A DNA stretch of 64,000 nucleotides from Sphingomonas morindae (lineage in GTDB: Bacteria; Pseudomonadota; Alphaproteobacteria; Sphingomonadales; Sphingomonadaceae), in NCBI RefSeq assembly GCF_023822065.1, contig NZ_CP084931.1:434001-498000 (forward strand). Direction: 5' to 3'. The position numbers were made by a program, and so were the translations under genes. Shown in pieces: positions 40,122 through 49,684 of this stretch. The notes under the pieces are model-generated. The model searched no databases and had not been told where the DNA came from. It worked only from the letters and a program-made list of their open reading frames with translations. Position 1 is the first letter of the stretch; every line of letters begins with the position of its first letter.

Positions 40122-40715
40122 GTGACAGAAGACCGCGCCACTGCTCAGAAACGCCGGCCTCGGGCCGATGGCGAGAGAAACAGGGAGCGGCTCCTTGCGG
40201 TCGCCAAGCAGGTTTTTACCGAGGCTGGCGCCTCCGCAAGCCTTGAACACATCGCCCGCCAAGCGGGCGTCGGAATAGGGACGCTATACCGTCACTATCC
40301 CACGCGTGACGCCCTGATCGAAGCCGTTTATAGGCAAGAAATTGACGCCTTGGCTCAGGCCGGAACGAGGTTCGCTGAAACTATGGAGCCGGTCCCCGCC
40401 TTGCGGGCTTGGCTTCACCTTTTTATCGATTTCGTCGAGACCAAGCACGACATCGGAGAAGCGCTGGGAACACTGATCGGAGGTCCGGAGCCGCTCTATA
40501 GCGGCACACCGGCCCTGCTCTCGCCGCCGATCACTAAGCTCGTCGAGGCGGTGAACCATGACGCCACGCTCCGCATCACGATCCCTCCACTCGACCTATT
40601 GCGCGCAATCGTCGGCGTCGGGACCATAAGGCCCGGACCAAATTGGAAAGAGCACGCAGTCGGCTTGGTCGCGTTGTTATTGAACGGCGCGAGCGACCAT
40701 AGCTCACCATTGTGA
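40122..40715 (+). CDS. TetR-family transcriptional regulator
   Basis: A 197-aa regulator. After a basic N-terminal tail (QKRRPRADGERNRERLL) the helix-turn-helix spans about 39-60 (SLEHIARQAGVGIGTLYRHYP), the canonical TetR pattern. The C-terminal ligand domain contains ALRAWLHLFIDFVETKHDI and is typical of small-molecule-responsive members. Starts at GTG 40122, 26 bases past the dyad. Codon choice and GC content resemble the SnoaL-like gene rather than the rest of the window, supporting joint acquisition. Confidence 0.9.
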   Translation: MTEDRATAQKRRPRADGERNRERLLAVAKQVFTEAGASASLEHIARQAGVGIGTLYRHYPTRDALIEAVYRQEIDALAQAGTRFAETMEPVPALRAWLHLFIDFVETKHDIGEALGTLIGGPEPLYSGTPALLSPPITKLVEAVNHDATLRITIPPLDLLRAIVGVGTIRPGPNWKEHAVGLVALLLNGASDHSSPL

Positions 40716-41414
40716 TGGCGTGGGATTTCGCCAAGCGGCTGCTTGAACGTCCGCTTACCGATCCCGAAAGCAGCCCGAGCGCTATCCACCAAGATACGCG
40801 CTTCCGCCGCTTCGCGAAGAGCGGCCGTTTATGAGTTCACGACCTAACACACGCGGATAGTGGCTTTGCTCGAGCAGCGGAGTGACACGCGCCGCGCTTG
40901 CACCACCGGCCCAGCCGATCCGGACGCCCCGGATCGCGGGACGCGCGGACAGGAGAAAGCGCCGCACAGCGCAGGGACGAAGGCCGCACCAGACCCAGGC
41001 TTGCGCGGTCACCGCGTCCCATCCGGCGGCGCATGGCACGGTTCGCGCTTGGGGAATGACCGAGGCCGCCGCCACCACCGCCATTCCGGCGCAAGAAAAT
41101 CACCGGCGGCGCGGGAGCTTTTCACCCGTCACGCCGTTATGCCCTTCGAGACCCGGCACCAATGCCCCCCCGCTCGCCGGATCTCGCAAAGCTACGGCCC
41201 CGCCGGTCCTCCCCCCCGGCCGGCGGGGCCAATTGCAGAGCGCGTGGCATGGCCGCGAACCGCCAGCCTCCCAAGACGCGACACAATCGCAACGCGCCTC
41301 GGCGCGGCCCGCCGCCCGTCTCCGTTCGCCCCTCTCCGCCATAATCATCCGCCGCGGGGCGCGCCCGAGCCGCCGCGCGCGCCCACTCGCCGACGCCCCG
41401 GTCGCGCCCGCCGA
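40716..41414. other. Gene-free stretch with return to high GC
   Basis: About 700 bases without a supportable gene. The first 140 bases continue the lower-GC composition of the TetR module; then high GC resumes at about 40.86 kb, right at the second copy of the 48-bp repeat. The remainder, up to the autotransporter stop at 41415, has only Arg/Pro-rich shadow frames. Confidence 0.5.
40869..40916 (+). repeat. Imperfect 48-bp direct repeat, copy 2
   Basis: Second copy of the repeat seen at 39191-39238 (43/48 identical, same orientation). Its position coincides with the switch from lower-GC to high-GC sequence on the right side of the SnoaL/TetR module. Confidence 0.7.
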
Positions 41415-44400
41415 TCAGAAGCGGAAGGCGAGCCGGGCGGTGGCATTATGGTCGGTCGCGCCGGCGCGGAGCGTCGCGGCGTGGCGCAGCGTCAGGCTGG
41501 CGCCGCGCGCCACCGCGACATCCACCGTGACATTGGTGCTGGCACCGTCGCGCGGCAGCGCGGCGCTGCGGATGGTGAAGGGCGCGCCATCCGCGAAGGC
41601 GACGCGGCTGCGCCCCGCGAGCGGGCCGAAGCCATGCTGCCACCCCAGTCCGCCGCCGATCCGCACGGGCAGGCCCAAGGCCGCCAGGTCCGCGGTCGCG
41701 CGCGCGCCGAGCGTGACACTGGTCTGAAGCCGGGTGTCGCCGGGCGAGACCAGCGCGCCGGGGCCGCCCTGCTCGGTGAAGCGGCGGCGCCACGCCTGGC
41801 CGAGCGCGAGCTGGCCATAGGGCTCGATCCGGATCGGGCCTGAGGCCAGCCGCCACCCGGCTTCGACAAAGCCCTGGCTCGTCATCGCGCCCGCACTGGT
41901 CGAGGGCTGGCCCTGCAGCGTCGAGACGGCGAGCACGCGATCGGTGTCGATCGATTGCAGCGCCGTCATCGCGCCGCCGCGCAGCACCAGCGCGCCCAGC
42001 CGCGCGGTGCCATAGGCGCCGAGGTGGACGCTCTCGATCCGCGCGCTGGCGGCGAGCGCGCGATCCTCCACGCGGTCGCGGCCATAGCCCCCCACCAGGC
42101 CCAGGCTCGCCGTGCCGGACAGCGGCACGTCCCAGCCGACGAGCAGACCGCCGCCCGAGACGCGCGCGCCATAGGCGGTGGCGTCGCCGCGATAGCGGCT
42201 CCACCCGCCAAAGCCCGTCATCCACACGCGCGGGCCACCCTGCCCGGCGTCCGCCAGCCGGTCGGACAGATCGCGCGCATGATCGGCCACCGTGTCGCGC
42301 ACCATGCGCCCGCGCTCGATCAGCGCGGCATTGGCCTGGGCGTGGATCTCGCCCGAAAGTTGCGAGAAAGCGCGCTCGGGCTCGGCGTCGCGCAGGAAGA
42401 GCGCGGCGTCGGCGATCGGGTGTGTCTGCGGCAGCCGGTCCACGGCGCGCGCCGCCGCGCGGGCATTGCCGGAGCGGACCCCCTCGGCGAAGCTGCCCCC
42501 CGCCCGATCGTTTCGGACCAGGAGCAGCGTCAGATCCTTGAAGTCGGCGCTGGGCGTGACCTTGGCGGTGAGATAGGCATAATCCTGCTTCACCCCGGCA
42601 TAGGTGCCGTAAATGCCGCCATCGGCATGGACGAAATTATAGGGCACCGCTTTCTTATACCCGGTCCGCGCCCCCTGGATGTCGGTGATCTCGAGCATGA
42701 CATTGCCCTCGATCACCATCCGGCCCTTGGTGGTCAGCCTGTCGCTTTCGCCCGCCTCGTTCACCCGGATGAGGTGCCGCGACCCTGCGCCGAGCAGGAT
42801 ATCGGTTTTCGCGGTGATCGTGCCGAACCCGCCGGGTCCGCCGGGCGCCACCACGCCGCCCGCGCCCATCCTCAGCCTGCCGACCGTGCCGCTCCCCTCG
42901 AGCCGACCCAGCGCGCCGACCTTCGCCACCATCGAGCCGAGCTGCGCATCGCCGAGCGCGGCCGTGCCCTTGGCGATATCCAGCGTGCCGGCGAAGTCGC
43001 CGCTGCCCGCGAGCATAAGCCGGCCGCCGCCCGTCATCGCGACGGTGCCGCCGAAACCGGTCCAGCTGCCGCCCAACCGGTAGCTCTCCGCGCCCGCCAG
43101 CTCGAGCGTGGCGCCGTAGCCGAACTGCGTCAGCCCGGCATAATCAGCCCGGCCGGTGATGCGCAGCGTGCCGGAGCCACTTAGGTTGAGACCACCTTCG
43201 CCGGACAGGCTGTTGGTCACTTCCAGTGTCTTGTCCGACTCCACCAACAGGGTGCTGTCGCTCTCCAGCGTGATGGCGCGTGCCGTGACCATATCTTCGG
43301 TGACGTCTAGCGTGCCGCCCGCCAGGGTGATGCCGCCCTCGGGCGCACCCAGCGCCGTATCCGCGCCCACTTCGAGCGTGCCGGTGGCGATCCGCGTTCC
43401 GCCCGCATAGCTGTTGACGCCATCCAGCCGGACCACGCCATCCCCGCCGACGGTCAGCCCGCCCGCGCCGGACAGGCTGTTGGTGAGTTGCAGCCTTTTG
43501 CCCGCGTCCACCGAAATGCCGCTGTTGCTCTCGATCGCTATGGGGCGCGCCAAGACTATGTCCTCGGTGACGCTCAGCGTGCCCCCCGCTAGGGTGATGC
43601 CGCCCTCGGGCGCGCCTAACGCCGTGTCCGCGCCGACTTCGAGCGTGCCCGCGCTGATCCGCGTGCCGCCCGCATGACTGTTGATACCATCGAGCCGGAG
43701 CACGCCGTCCCCGCTAACGGTCAGCCCGCCCGCGCCGGACAGGGTGTTGGTCAACTGGAGCCTTTTGCCCGCCTCAACCGCGATACCACTATCGCTCTCG
43801 ATCGTTACGGGGCGTGCCGAGACGAAATCCTCAAGCGCGCGCAGCGTGCCACCTGCCAGGGTGATGCCAATATCCGGCGCGCCAAGCGCCGTATCCGCGC
43901 TCACTTCAAGCGTGCCCGCGCTGATCCGCGTGCCGCCTGCATGACTGTTGATACCGTCCAGCCGGAGCACGCCGTCCCCGCCGACGGTCAGCGCGCCCGC
44001 GCCGGACAGGCTGTTGGTCAATTGCAGCCTTTTGCCCGCCTCCACCGAAATTCCGCTGTCGCTCTCGATCACTATGGCCCGCGCCGAGACGAAATCCTCA
44101 AGCGCGCGCAGCGTACCGCCCGCCAGGGTGATGCCGCCCTCGGGCGCGCCGAGCGCCGTGTCCGCGCCCAGTTCGAGCGTACCCGCACTGATCTTGGTGC
44201 CGCCCGCATAGCTGTTGACGCCGTCCAGCCGGAGCACGCCGTCGCCGCCGACAGTCAGCCCGCCCGCGCCGGACAGGCTGTTGGTGAGTTGCAGCCGTTT
44301 GCCCGCATCGACCGAAATGCCGCTGGTGCTGTCGATCGTTACGGTCCGCGCCGAGATTATGTCGTCGGTGGCGCGCAGCGTACCGCCCGCCAGGGTGATG

Positions 44401-47400
44401 CCGCCCTCAGGCGCACCGAGCGCCGTGTCCGCACCCAGTTCGAGCGTGCCGGCGCTGATCTTGGTGCCGCCCGCATAGCTGTTGACGCCGTCGAGCCGGA
44501 GCACGCCGTCGCCGCCGACAGTCAGCCCGCCCGCGCCGGACAGGCTGTTGGTGAGTTGCAGCCTTTTGCCCGCATCGACCGAAATGCCGCTGGTGCTGTC
44601 GATCGTTACGGTCCGCGCCGAGACTATGTCGTCGGTGGCGCGCAGCGTACCGCCCGCCAGGGTGATGCCGCCCTCAGGCGCACCGAGCGCCGTATCCGCG
44701 CCCACTTCGAGCGTGCCGGCGCTGATCTTGGTGCCGCCCGCATAGCTGTTGAGGCCGTCCAGCCGGAGCACGCCGTCGCCGCCGACAGTCAGCCCGCCCG
44801 CGCCGGACAGGCTGTTGGTGAGTTGCAGTCGCTTGTCCGCGTCCACCGAAATGCCGCTGGTGCTGTCGATCGTTACGGTCCGCGCCGAGACTATGTCGTC
44901 GGTGGCGCGCAGCGTACCGCCCGCCAGGGTGACGCCGCCTTCGGGCGCACCCAGCGCCGTGTCCGCACCCACTTCGAGCGTGCCGGCGGCGACCCGCGTA
45001 CCGCCCGCATAGCTGTTGACGCCATCCAGCCGGAGCACGCCGTCCCCGCTAACCGTCAGCCCGCCCGCGCCGGACAGATTGTTGGTCAATTGGAGCCTTT
45101 TGCCCGCCTCCACCGCGATGCCGCTATCGCTCTCGATCGATATGGGGCGCGCCGAGACGAAATCGTCAAGCGCGCGCAGCGTGCCACCCGCCAGGGTGAC
45201 GCCGCCCTCGGGCGCACCCAACGCCGTATCCGCGCCCACTTCGAGCGTGCCGGCGGCGATCCGCGTTCCGCCGGCATAGTTGTTGACACCATCCAGCCGG
45301 AGCACGCCGTCCCCAAGAACGGTCAGCCCGCCCGCGCCGGACAATGTGTTGGTGAGTTGCAGCCGCTCGCCCGCCGCCACCGAAATGCCGCTGTTGCTAT
45401 CGAGCGATTGGGCGCGTGCCGAAATGCCGCTTGCACCTCCGAGCGTCATGGCGCGCGCCGAAATGCCGCTTGCGCCCTCGAGCGTTATGGCGCGCGCCGA
45501 GACGAAACCTATTGTGGCGTGCAGGATGGCTTCATGCATGAGGATGACGCGGCTATACTGGTCGCCCAGCGCCGTATCCGCGCCCACTTCGAGCGTTCCC
45601 GACTCGATCCGCGTGCCGCCCGCATAGCTGTTGACAGCCTCCAGCCGGAGCGCGCCGGCCCCGCGAAGGACCAGCGCGCCGGCGCCGGACAGGCTGTTGA
45701 TGAGTTGCAGCCGCTTGTCCGCGTCCACCGAAATGATGCTGTCGCTCTCGATCGTTACGGGGCGCGCCGAGACTATGTCGTCGGTGACGCGCAGCGTGCC
45801 GCCCGCCAGGGTGATGCCGCCCTCGGGCGCGCCGAGCGCCGTGTCCGCGCCCACTTCGAGCGTCCCCGCACTGATCTTGGTGCCGCCCGCATAGCTGTTG
45901 GTGCCGGTCAGGCGGATCGTGCCAGCGCCGATTTTCTCAAGCGCCCCGCTGCCGATGATCGGCACGTCGATCGTCGCCAATGTATCGGCGCCCTCCGCCC
46001 AGAGCCGGCCGCCCGCACCGAGATCCAGTGCATGCGGAGGCGTCGCGTTCTGCGGCTCCGCGGCGATGAGGCGATAGTCCGATGTGAGGAATTCCAGCGT
46101 TTTGAAGCTTTGCCGCCCTTTGACCGTGATCGTGCCCGGCGTGCCGTCGAACACCAGCGTGTCGCCCGCCCAAGGCGTGGCGGAGGAGGCGCCGTTGAGC
46201 ACGGTCTTGGTGTCATCCCACACGCCGTCGCCACCCCGGTTGACGCCGTCCCCGCTCCAATATTGCAGGCGCTCGTCGGCCACCGCGAGATCGAGGCCTT
46301 TCTCCAGCGGCTGGAGGCGCGCGCTATTGCCGTCGATCAGATAGTTGGTCAGCGTGATATCGCGGTTGACCAGCGATCCGTCGGTCTTGAACAGGTGGTA
46401 GACGCCGGCGCCATAGCCGGGCTGGTTCACGATGGTGAGGCGGCCGGCCAAAGTGAGGGCATTGCTGACGTCGAAGATGGCGTCCCCGCCCCCGCCGGGC
46501 TCGCCGAGCGTCACGCGCGTTTCGGCGCCCTCTCGCAGCGTCAGCGTACCGAGCTTCATCGTGCCGCCATTCTGCCCGCCGGACAAGATGCCGCCGCGAT
46601 AGACGGTGACGATGCCGCCCGTGCCGCCGCCCCCCTGGATCGTGGCGTTCTCGCCCACATCGATGCCGGCGCTGGGGCCGAACACGCCCCCCTCGAGCAG
46701 GTCCAGCGTGGCGCCGCTGCCGAGTCTGATCGTGCCGAAGAATTGGCGGGCGTCACCCGCGATCCCCAGCCGACTGTTATTGAGCGCGATCAGCGAGAAA
46801 ACCGAGCCGCTGAGTTTTCCGGCGAAAACCGTGTCCTGCGGCGCTTCGGCGGCGGCGAGCGTGATCGCGCTCCCTTGCGCCAGGGTGCGTTGGGCAGGAT
46901 CGGCGCCGGTGATGATCAGGCTTTTCCCGCCGAGCGTGATGGTGCCGCCGCTGCCGGACAGGCCCTGGATGCGGGTGGCGCCCAGGGTCGCAGTCGAGAG
47001 ATCGAGCGTCCCGTCGCTGATGGCGAACCGGCCCTTCCGCATATCGCTGGCGAGGTCGGTGATCTGCAGGCCGCCCTTCTCGACCGCGATCAGGCCGGAC
47101 CAGTCCGAAAGATCGCCGCGCAGGGACAGGATCTGGTCGCCCGTCTTCCGGATTTCGCCGCTGCCCGTGATCTTGCCGCCGAAACGGTCGGAACTCGTCT
47201 GGTTGATCGCGATCGAGGCACCACCGACGCGCAGCTCGCTCTGGCCCAGCGAGCTTGTGATATTGGTGATGATCGCCCCGCTGGAGCCGGACATGTCCAG
47301 CACCCCGCCGGTCAGAACCGTCTTCTTGGCCGCCTCGAGCGAGGCACTGCCCTCAAGCGCCAGCGTGCCGTCCGCGATCGTCACCGCGCCCGCATAGTTG

Positions 47401-49520
47401 GACAGGTCGCCCGTCAAGGTGAGGCTGGCGTCGCCCAGCTTGGCCAGCGCGACATCGCTGCCGCCGACGATCGCCCCCTTGAAGATGCCGTCCGCATTCT
47501 GCTTGACCGTGAGCGGATCACCGGGTGTCGCGATGGTGAGGATGCCGGCCTCGCTCCCGCTCAGATTGGCAAGCTCGGGCAGCCGGCCCTTGAGTGTGAG
47601 CTTGGCGTTGACCGCCATGCTCGTGCCGGCGCGGTTCACGCCGTTCAACACCAACTCGCCCGCATCGACGACGATACCGCCGGCGAAATTGTCCAGCCCT
47701 TCGTCATTGTCCTGAACGAGCGACAGCGTGCCGTCGCCCGCCTTGCGCAGCGTGCCGCTGCCGCGGACCGTGCCTATGAGCTCATAGTCTTCCTTTTGGA
47801 GAATGGTGAGCGGCGCGGCGCCCATCTCGATCACGCCCACGCCGCTCAGCGTGGGGATGGTCGTGCCCGGCGTGGCGTTGCGCGCGGGATCCCCCGTCGC
47901 GCTGATGTCGAGCGTGACGTTGCCGGATTCCGCTTCACCGGCGAGGTACAGGGCATTAGCCGTTTCCAGCGATGCGCCGGCATCGAGCTTGAGCGTACCG
48001 GCCGTAATCCGCCAGCTTGCGGTGCTGTCGGTCCGGCCGAACAGCAGCAGGCTATCGTCGCCGGCTTTCTGGATCTCGCCGAAACCGCCATAATCCGGGA
48101 CGAGCGTGTTGAGATCGAACTGGCTGCCAGTCCGCGTCGTGGTTTTGAGGACGAGCGTGTCTTCGGCACTGGCGCCGCGCACACCGCCGTCTAGCCGCGT
48201 GAAGGCGCCATCAGCGTCGGAATTGATCGTGAGCGTGTTCCGACCGCCGGTGAAGCGGATCGCCGGGGCGCGGCCATCACGGCCGACCCCGCCCGAAACA
48301 TTGCCGAGATGTCCGATCTCGATCGAAAGATTCTTCCCCTCAACGCCCGCGCCGCCCTTGCCGCCCAGCGCGGTATCGGCATTGGCGCCGCCCACGCCGC
48401 CCGACACCTGACCTTCGATCCGCACCACTTCGCCATCGGCGGCGGCTATGCCCGCCCCGCCCATGCCGCTGGCTGCGTTGGCGCCGCCCACGCCGCCCCA
48501 GCCACCCAGGATCGCGCTACCCGCGCGGACCTCCAGCTGCGCCAGGCCAGCCCCGCGCAGGCCGGCGCCGCCATCGCCGCCCGCACCCTTGCGCGCTTCC
48601 TCGCCGACACCGTCACCACCGGTGCCGCCGGTGATCTGCGTCGCCTGCAATGTGACAAGCCCGGTGAAATCAGAACCGATTTCGACGCCGTCGCCCCCGG
48701 CGCCGCCGCGCCCGCCCCGCTCGGCGTCCGAGCGGCCGCCCGCCCCGCCGGCGCCCCCCGTCGCCACGAGATTCTGGATGACCGCCCCCGGACCAAAGCG
48801 GTATCGCTCGAATAAGGCCAGCCCGGCGCCGCCGCCGCCGCCATCGCCTCCCACAAACCCCGCATCGGTCCGCAAGGCCGCGCCGCCCGCGCCCCCTGCG
48901 CCGCCGGCTACCGTCACGCTCGCGAAGTTGAAGTCCGTGCTGCCCTGGTTCACGCCGAGCAGGACACCAAAGCCACCGCCGCCACCACCGCCACCGGTGC
49001 CGACCTCGCTATCCCCGCCGGCGCCGCCCATGCCGCCGATCGCGGTGGAGAAGGCCTGGGTGCCGTCCGAATAACCGTGCGCGCCGCCGCCGCCGCCGGC
49101 GCCGCCGGCTTGCAGGAAGACCGTGCCCGGGCGCCCGCGCCTGTCACTGGCGCTGCCGCCGGCGCCCCCCGAAATCGGTACATGGTCGGCTAGGACATTG
49201 CCGCCCGCGCCACCCGGCGCGCCGGCCGAACCGCCGCCCGCGCCGCGGAGCAGGCCATCGGCAACCGGCACATTCTCGCCAGCGGCGCCGGCGCCCCGTG
49301 TGGCGACGCCGCCCTTGGCCTGGTTGCCCCGATAGGCGCCGCCATCGCCGCCCCGGCCGCTCGTCCATTCCTGCGCCAGCACCGGCGCCGCCGTGCCGAG
49401 CAGGATCAGCGCGGCGGGCGCGCTCCACATGGGGGCCGCGCCCGCCAGCAGCATGGCCGCCCGCCGCCGCCCCTGCCGCGCGCGCGACAGGGTAAAGTTC
49501 TGCTTTCTTTGTTCTGTCAC
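41415..49520 (-). CDS. Giant autotransporter adhesin-like protein with passenger-associated repeats
   Basis: A 2701-aa type Va autotransporter. A long basic signal peptide (1-49, ending VLA before QEW) is followed by about 380 residues extremely rich in Gly/Ala (GGAGGAGG runs). Next is a beta-helical passenger with many GTL.L....N.Y.G.T steps (autotransporter-associated repeat type), ten near-identical 89-residue units, a short linker region, and a C-terminal beta-barrel (about the last 270 residues, GGLLVGWDVPLSG ... ATARLAFRF ending in Phe). The start is GTG 49520 (MTEQRKQNF). No protease or lipase active site was seen, so adhesion or aggregation is the likely role (inference). Monocistronic. 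Confidence 0.9.
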   Translation of the reverse strand: MTEQRKQNFTLSRARQGRRRAAMLLAGAAPMWSAPAALILLGTAAPVLAQEWTSGRGGDGGAYRGNQAKGGVATRGAGAAGENVPVADGLLRGAGGGSAGAPGGAGGNVLADHVPISGGAGGSASDRRGRPGTVFLQAGGAGGGGGAHGYSDGTQAFSTAIGGMGGAGGDSEVGTGGGGGGGGFGVLLGVNQGSTDFNFASVTVAGGAGGAGGAALRTDAGFVGGDGGGGGAGLALFERYRFGPGAVIQNLVATGGAGGAGGRSDAERGGRGGAGGDGVEIGSDFTGLVTLQATQITGGTGGDGVGEEARKGAGGDGGAGLRGAGLAQLEVRAGSAILGGWGGVGGANAASGMGGAGIAAADGEVVRIEGQVSGGVGGANADTALGGKGGAGVEGKNLSIEIGHLGNVSGGVGRDGRAPAIRFTGGRNTLTINSDADGAFTRLDGGVRGASAEDTLVLKTTTRTGSQFDLNTLVPDYGGFGEIQKAGDDSLLLFGRTDSTASWRITAGTLKLDAGASLETANALYLAGEAESGNVTLDISATGDPARNATPGTTIPTLSGVGVIEMGAAPLTILQKEDYELIGTVRGSGTLRKAGDGTLSLVQDNDEGLDNFAGGIVVDAGELVLNGVNRAGTSMAVNAKLTLKGRLPELANLSGSEAGILTIATPGDPLTVKQNADGIFKGAIVGGSDVALAKLGDASLTLTGDLSNYAGAVTIADGTLALEGSASLEAAKKTVLTGGVLDMSGSSGAIITNITSSLGQSELRVGGASIAINQTSSDRFGGKITGSGEIRKTGDQILSLRGDLSDWSGLIAVEKGGLQITDLASDMRKGRFAISDGTLDLSTATLGATRIQGLSGSGGTITLGGKSLIITGADPAQRTLAQGSAITLAAAEAPQDTVFAGKLSGSVFSLIALNNSRLGIAGDARQFFGTIRLGSGATLDLLEGGVFGPSAGIDVGENATIQGGGGTGGIVTVYRGGILSGGQNGGTMKLGTLTLREGAETRVTLGEPGGGGDAIFDVSNALTLAGRLTIVNQPGYGAGVYHLFKTDGSLVNRDITLTNYLIDGNSARLQPLEKGLDLAVADERLQYWSGDGVNRGGDGVWDDTKTVLNGASSATPWAGDTLVFDGTPGTITVKGRQSFKTLEFLTSDYRLIAAEPQNATPPHALDLGAGGRLWAEGADTLATIDVPIIGSGALEKIGAGTIRLTGTNSYAGGTKISAGTLEVGADTALGAPEGGITLAGGTLRVTDDIVSARPVTIESDSIISVDADKRLQLINSLSGAGALVLRGAGALRLEAVNSYAGGTRIESGTLEVGADTALGDQYSRVILMHEAILHATIGFVSARAITLEGASGISARAMTLGGASGISARAQSLDSNSGISVAAGERLQLTNTLSGAGGLTVLGDGVLRLDGVNNYAGGTRIAAGTLEVGADTALGAPEGGVTLAGGTLRALDDFVSARPISIESDSGIAVEAGKRLQLTNNLSGAGGLTVSGDGVLRLDGVNSYAGGTRVAAGTLEVGADTALGAPEGGVTLAGGTLRATDDIVSARTVTIDSTSGISVDADKRLQLTNSLSGAGGLTVGGDGVLRLDGLNSYAGGTKISAGTLEVGADTALGAPEGGITLAGGTLRATDDIVSARTVTIDSTSGISVDAGKRLQLTNSLSGAGGLTVGGDGVLRLDGVNSYAGGTKISAGTLELGADTALGAPEGGITLAGGTLRATDDIISARTVTIDSTSGISVDAGKRLQLTNSLSGAGGLTVGGDGVLRLDGVNSYAGGTKISAGTLELGADTALGAPEGGITLAGGTLRALEDFVSARAIVIESDSGISVEAGKRLQLTNSLSGAGALTVGGDGVLRLDGINSHAGGTRISAGTLEVSADTALGAPDIGITLAGGTLRALEDFVSARPVTIESDSGIAVEAGKRLQLTNTLSGAGGLTVSGDGVLRLDGINSHAGGTRISAGTLEVGADTALGAPEGGITLAGGTLSVTEDIVLARPIAIESNSGISVDAGKRLQLTNSLSGAGGLTVGGDGVVRLDGVNSYAGGTRIATGTLEVGADTALGAPEGGITLAGGTLDVTEDMVTARAITLESDSTLLVESDKTLEVTNSLSGEGGLNLSGSGTLRITGRADYAGLTQFGYGATLELAGAESYRLGGSWTGFGGTVAMTGGGRLMLAGSGDFAGTLDIAKGTAALGDAQLGSMVAKVGALGRLEGSGTVGRLRMGAGGVVAPGGPGGFGTITAKTDILLGAGSRHLIRVNEAGESDRLTTKGRMVIEGNVMLEITDIQGARTGYKKAVPYNFVHADGGIYGTYAGVKQDYAYLTAKVTPSADFKDLTLLLVRNDRAGGSFAEGVRSGNARAAARAVDRLPQTHPIADAALFLRDAEPERAFSQLSGEIHAQANAALIERGRMVRDTVADHARDLSDRLADAGQGGPRVWMTGFGGWSRYRGDATAYGARVSGGGLLVGWDVPLSGTASLGLVGGYGRDRVEDRALAASARIESVHLGAYGTARLGALVLRGGAMTALQSIDTDRVLAVSTLQGQPSTSAGAMTSQGFVEAGWRLASGPIRIEPYGQLALGQAWRRRFTEQGGPGALVSPGDTRLQTSVTLGARATADLAALGLPVRIGGGLGWQHGFGPLAGRSRVAFADGAPFTIRSAALPRDGASTNVTVDVAVARGASLTLRHAATLRAGATDHNATARLAFRF
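43155..45905 (-). repeat. Ten tandem 267-bp coding repeats in the autotransporter passenger
   Basis: Units begin at each NSYAGGT (variants NNYAGGT, NSHAGGT) and read through AGTLEVGADTALGAPEGG, the ARxxTI segment, and KRLQLTNSLSGAGGLTV. The period is 267 bases (89 codons) across most of the array. Three adjacent units around 44215-45015 are almost identical in DNA, including synonymous sites, while units at the two ends have diverged, a sign of recent internal duplication or gene conversion. One unit near 45.3-45.65 kb is longer because of a 39-bp micro-duplication. Confidence 0.95.
45382..45498 (-). repeat. Triple 39-bp micro-repeat inside one passenger unit
   Basis: Copies start at 45382, 45421 and 45460, each opening GAAATGCCGCT on the plus strand and encoding 13 residues of the form SGISARAxxLxxx on the minus strand. 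The array keeps the reading frame and lengthens one 89-residue unit, consistent with slippage within a beta-helix rung. Confidence 0.85.
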
Positions 49521-49684
49521 GAAACGACCCCCCGTCCCGGCGCCGTCGCGGCGCGCGCCGGGCGGCTTATAGGAGGGGGTGCCGACTCGTTCCTATTATG
49601 GACTTACCCTAGCAGGACACCTCGCGCAGGCCGCAGCCCGCCATGTGCCTAATGCGTACGGAAATAATTTCCGCCCTTTTTGGC

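Noticed and set aside
40860-41843. Open frame of 327 codons crossing the autotransporter 3' end on the plus strand
   Set aside because: Most of it is the complement of the autotransporter barrel; the rest has no motif.
43155-45905. Regularly spaced repeats resembling a CRISPR array at first sight
   Set aside because: The 267-bp period is far too long, units are coding and contiguous, no spacers exist and no cas genes are nearby.
43674-48194. 1506-codon open frame on the plus strand, antisense to the autotransporter, with repeated segments
   Set aside because: It is the complement of the 267-bp repeats; translation is Arg/Gln/Ala-rich without signal, domain or start site, while the minus strand gives a full autotransporter with signal peptide and barrel.
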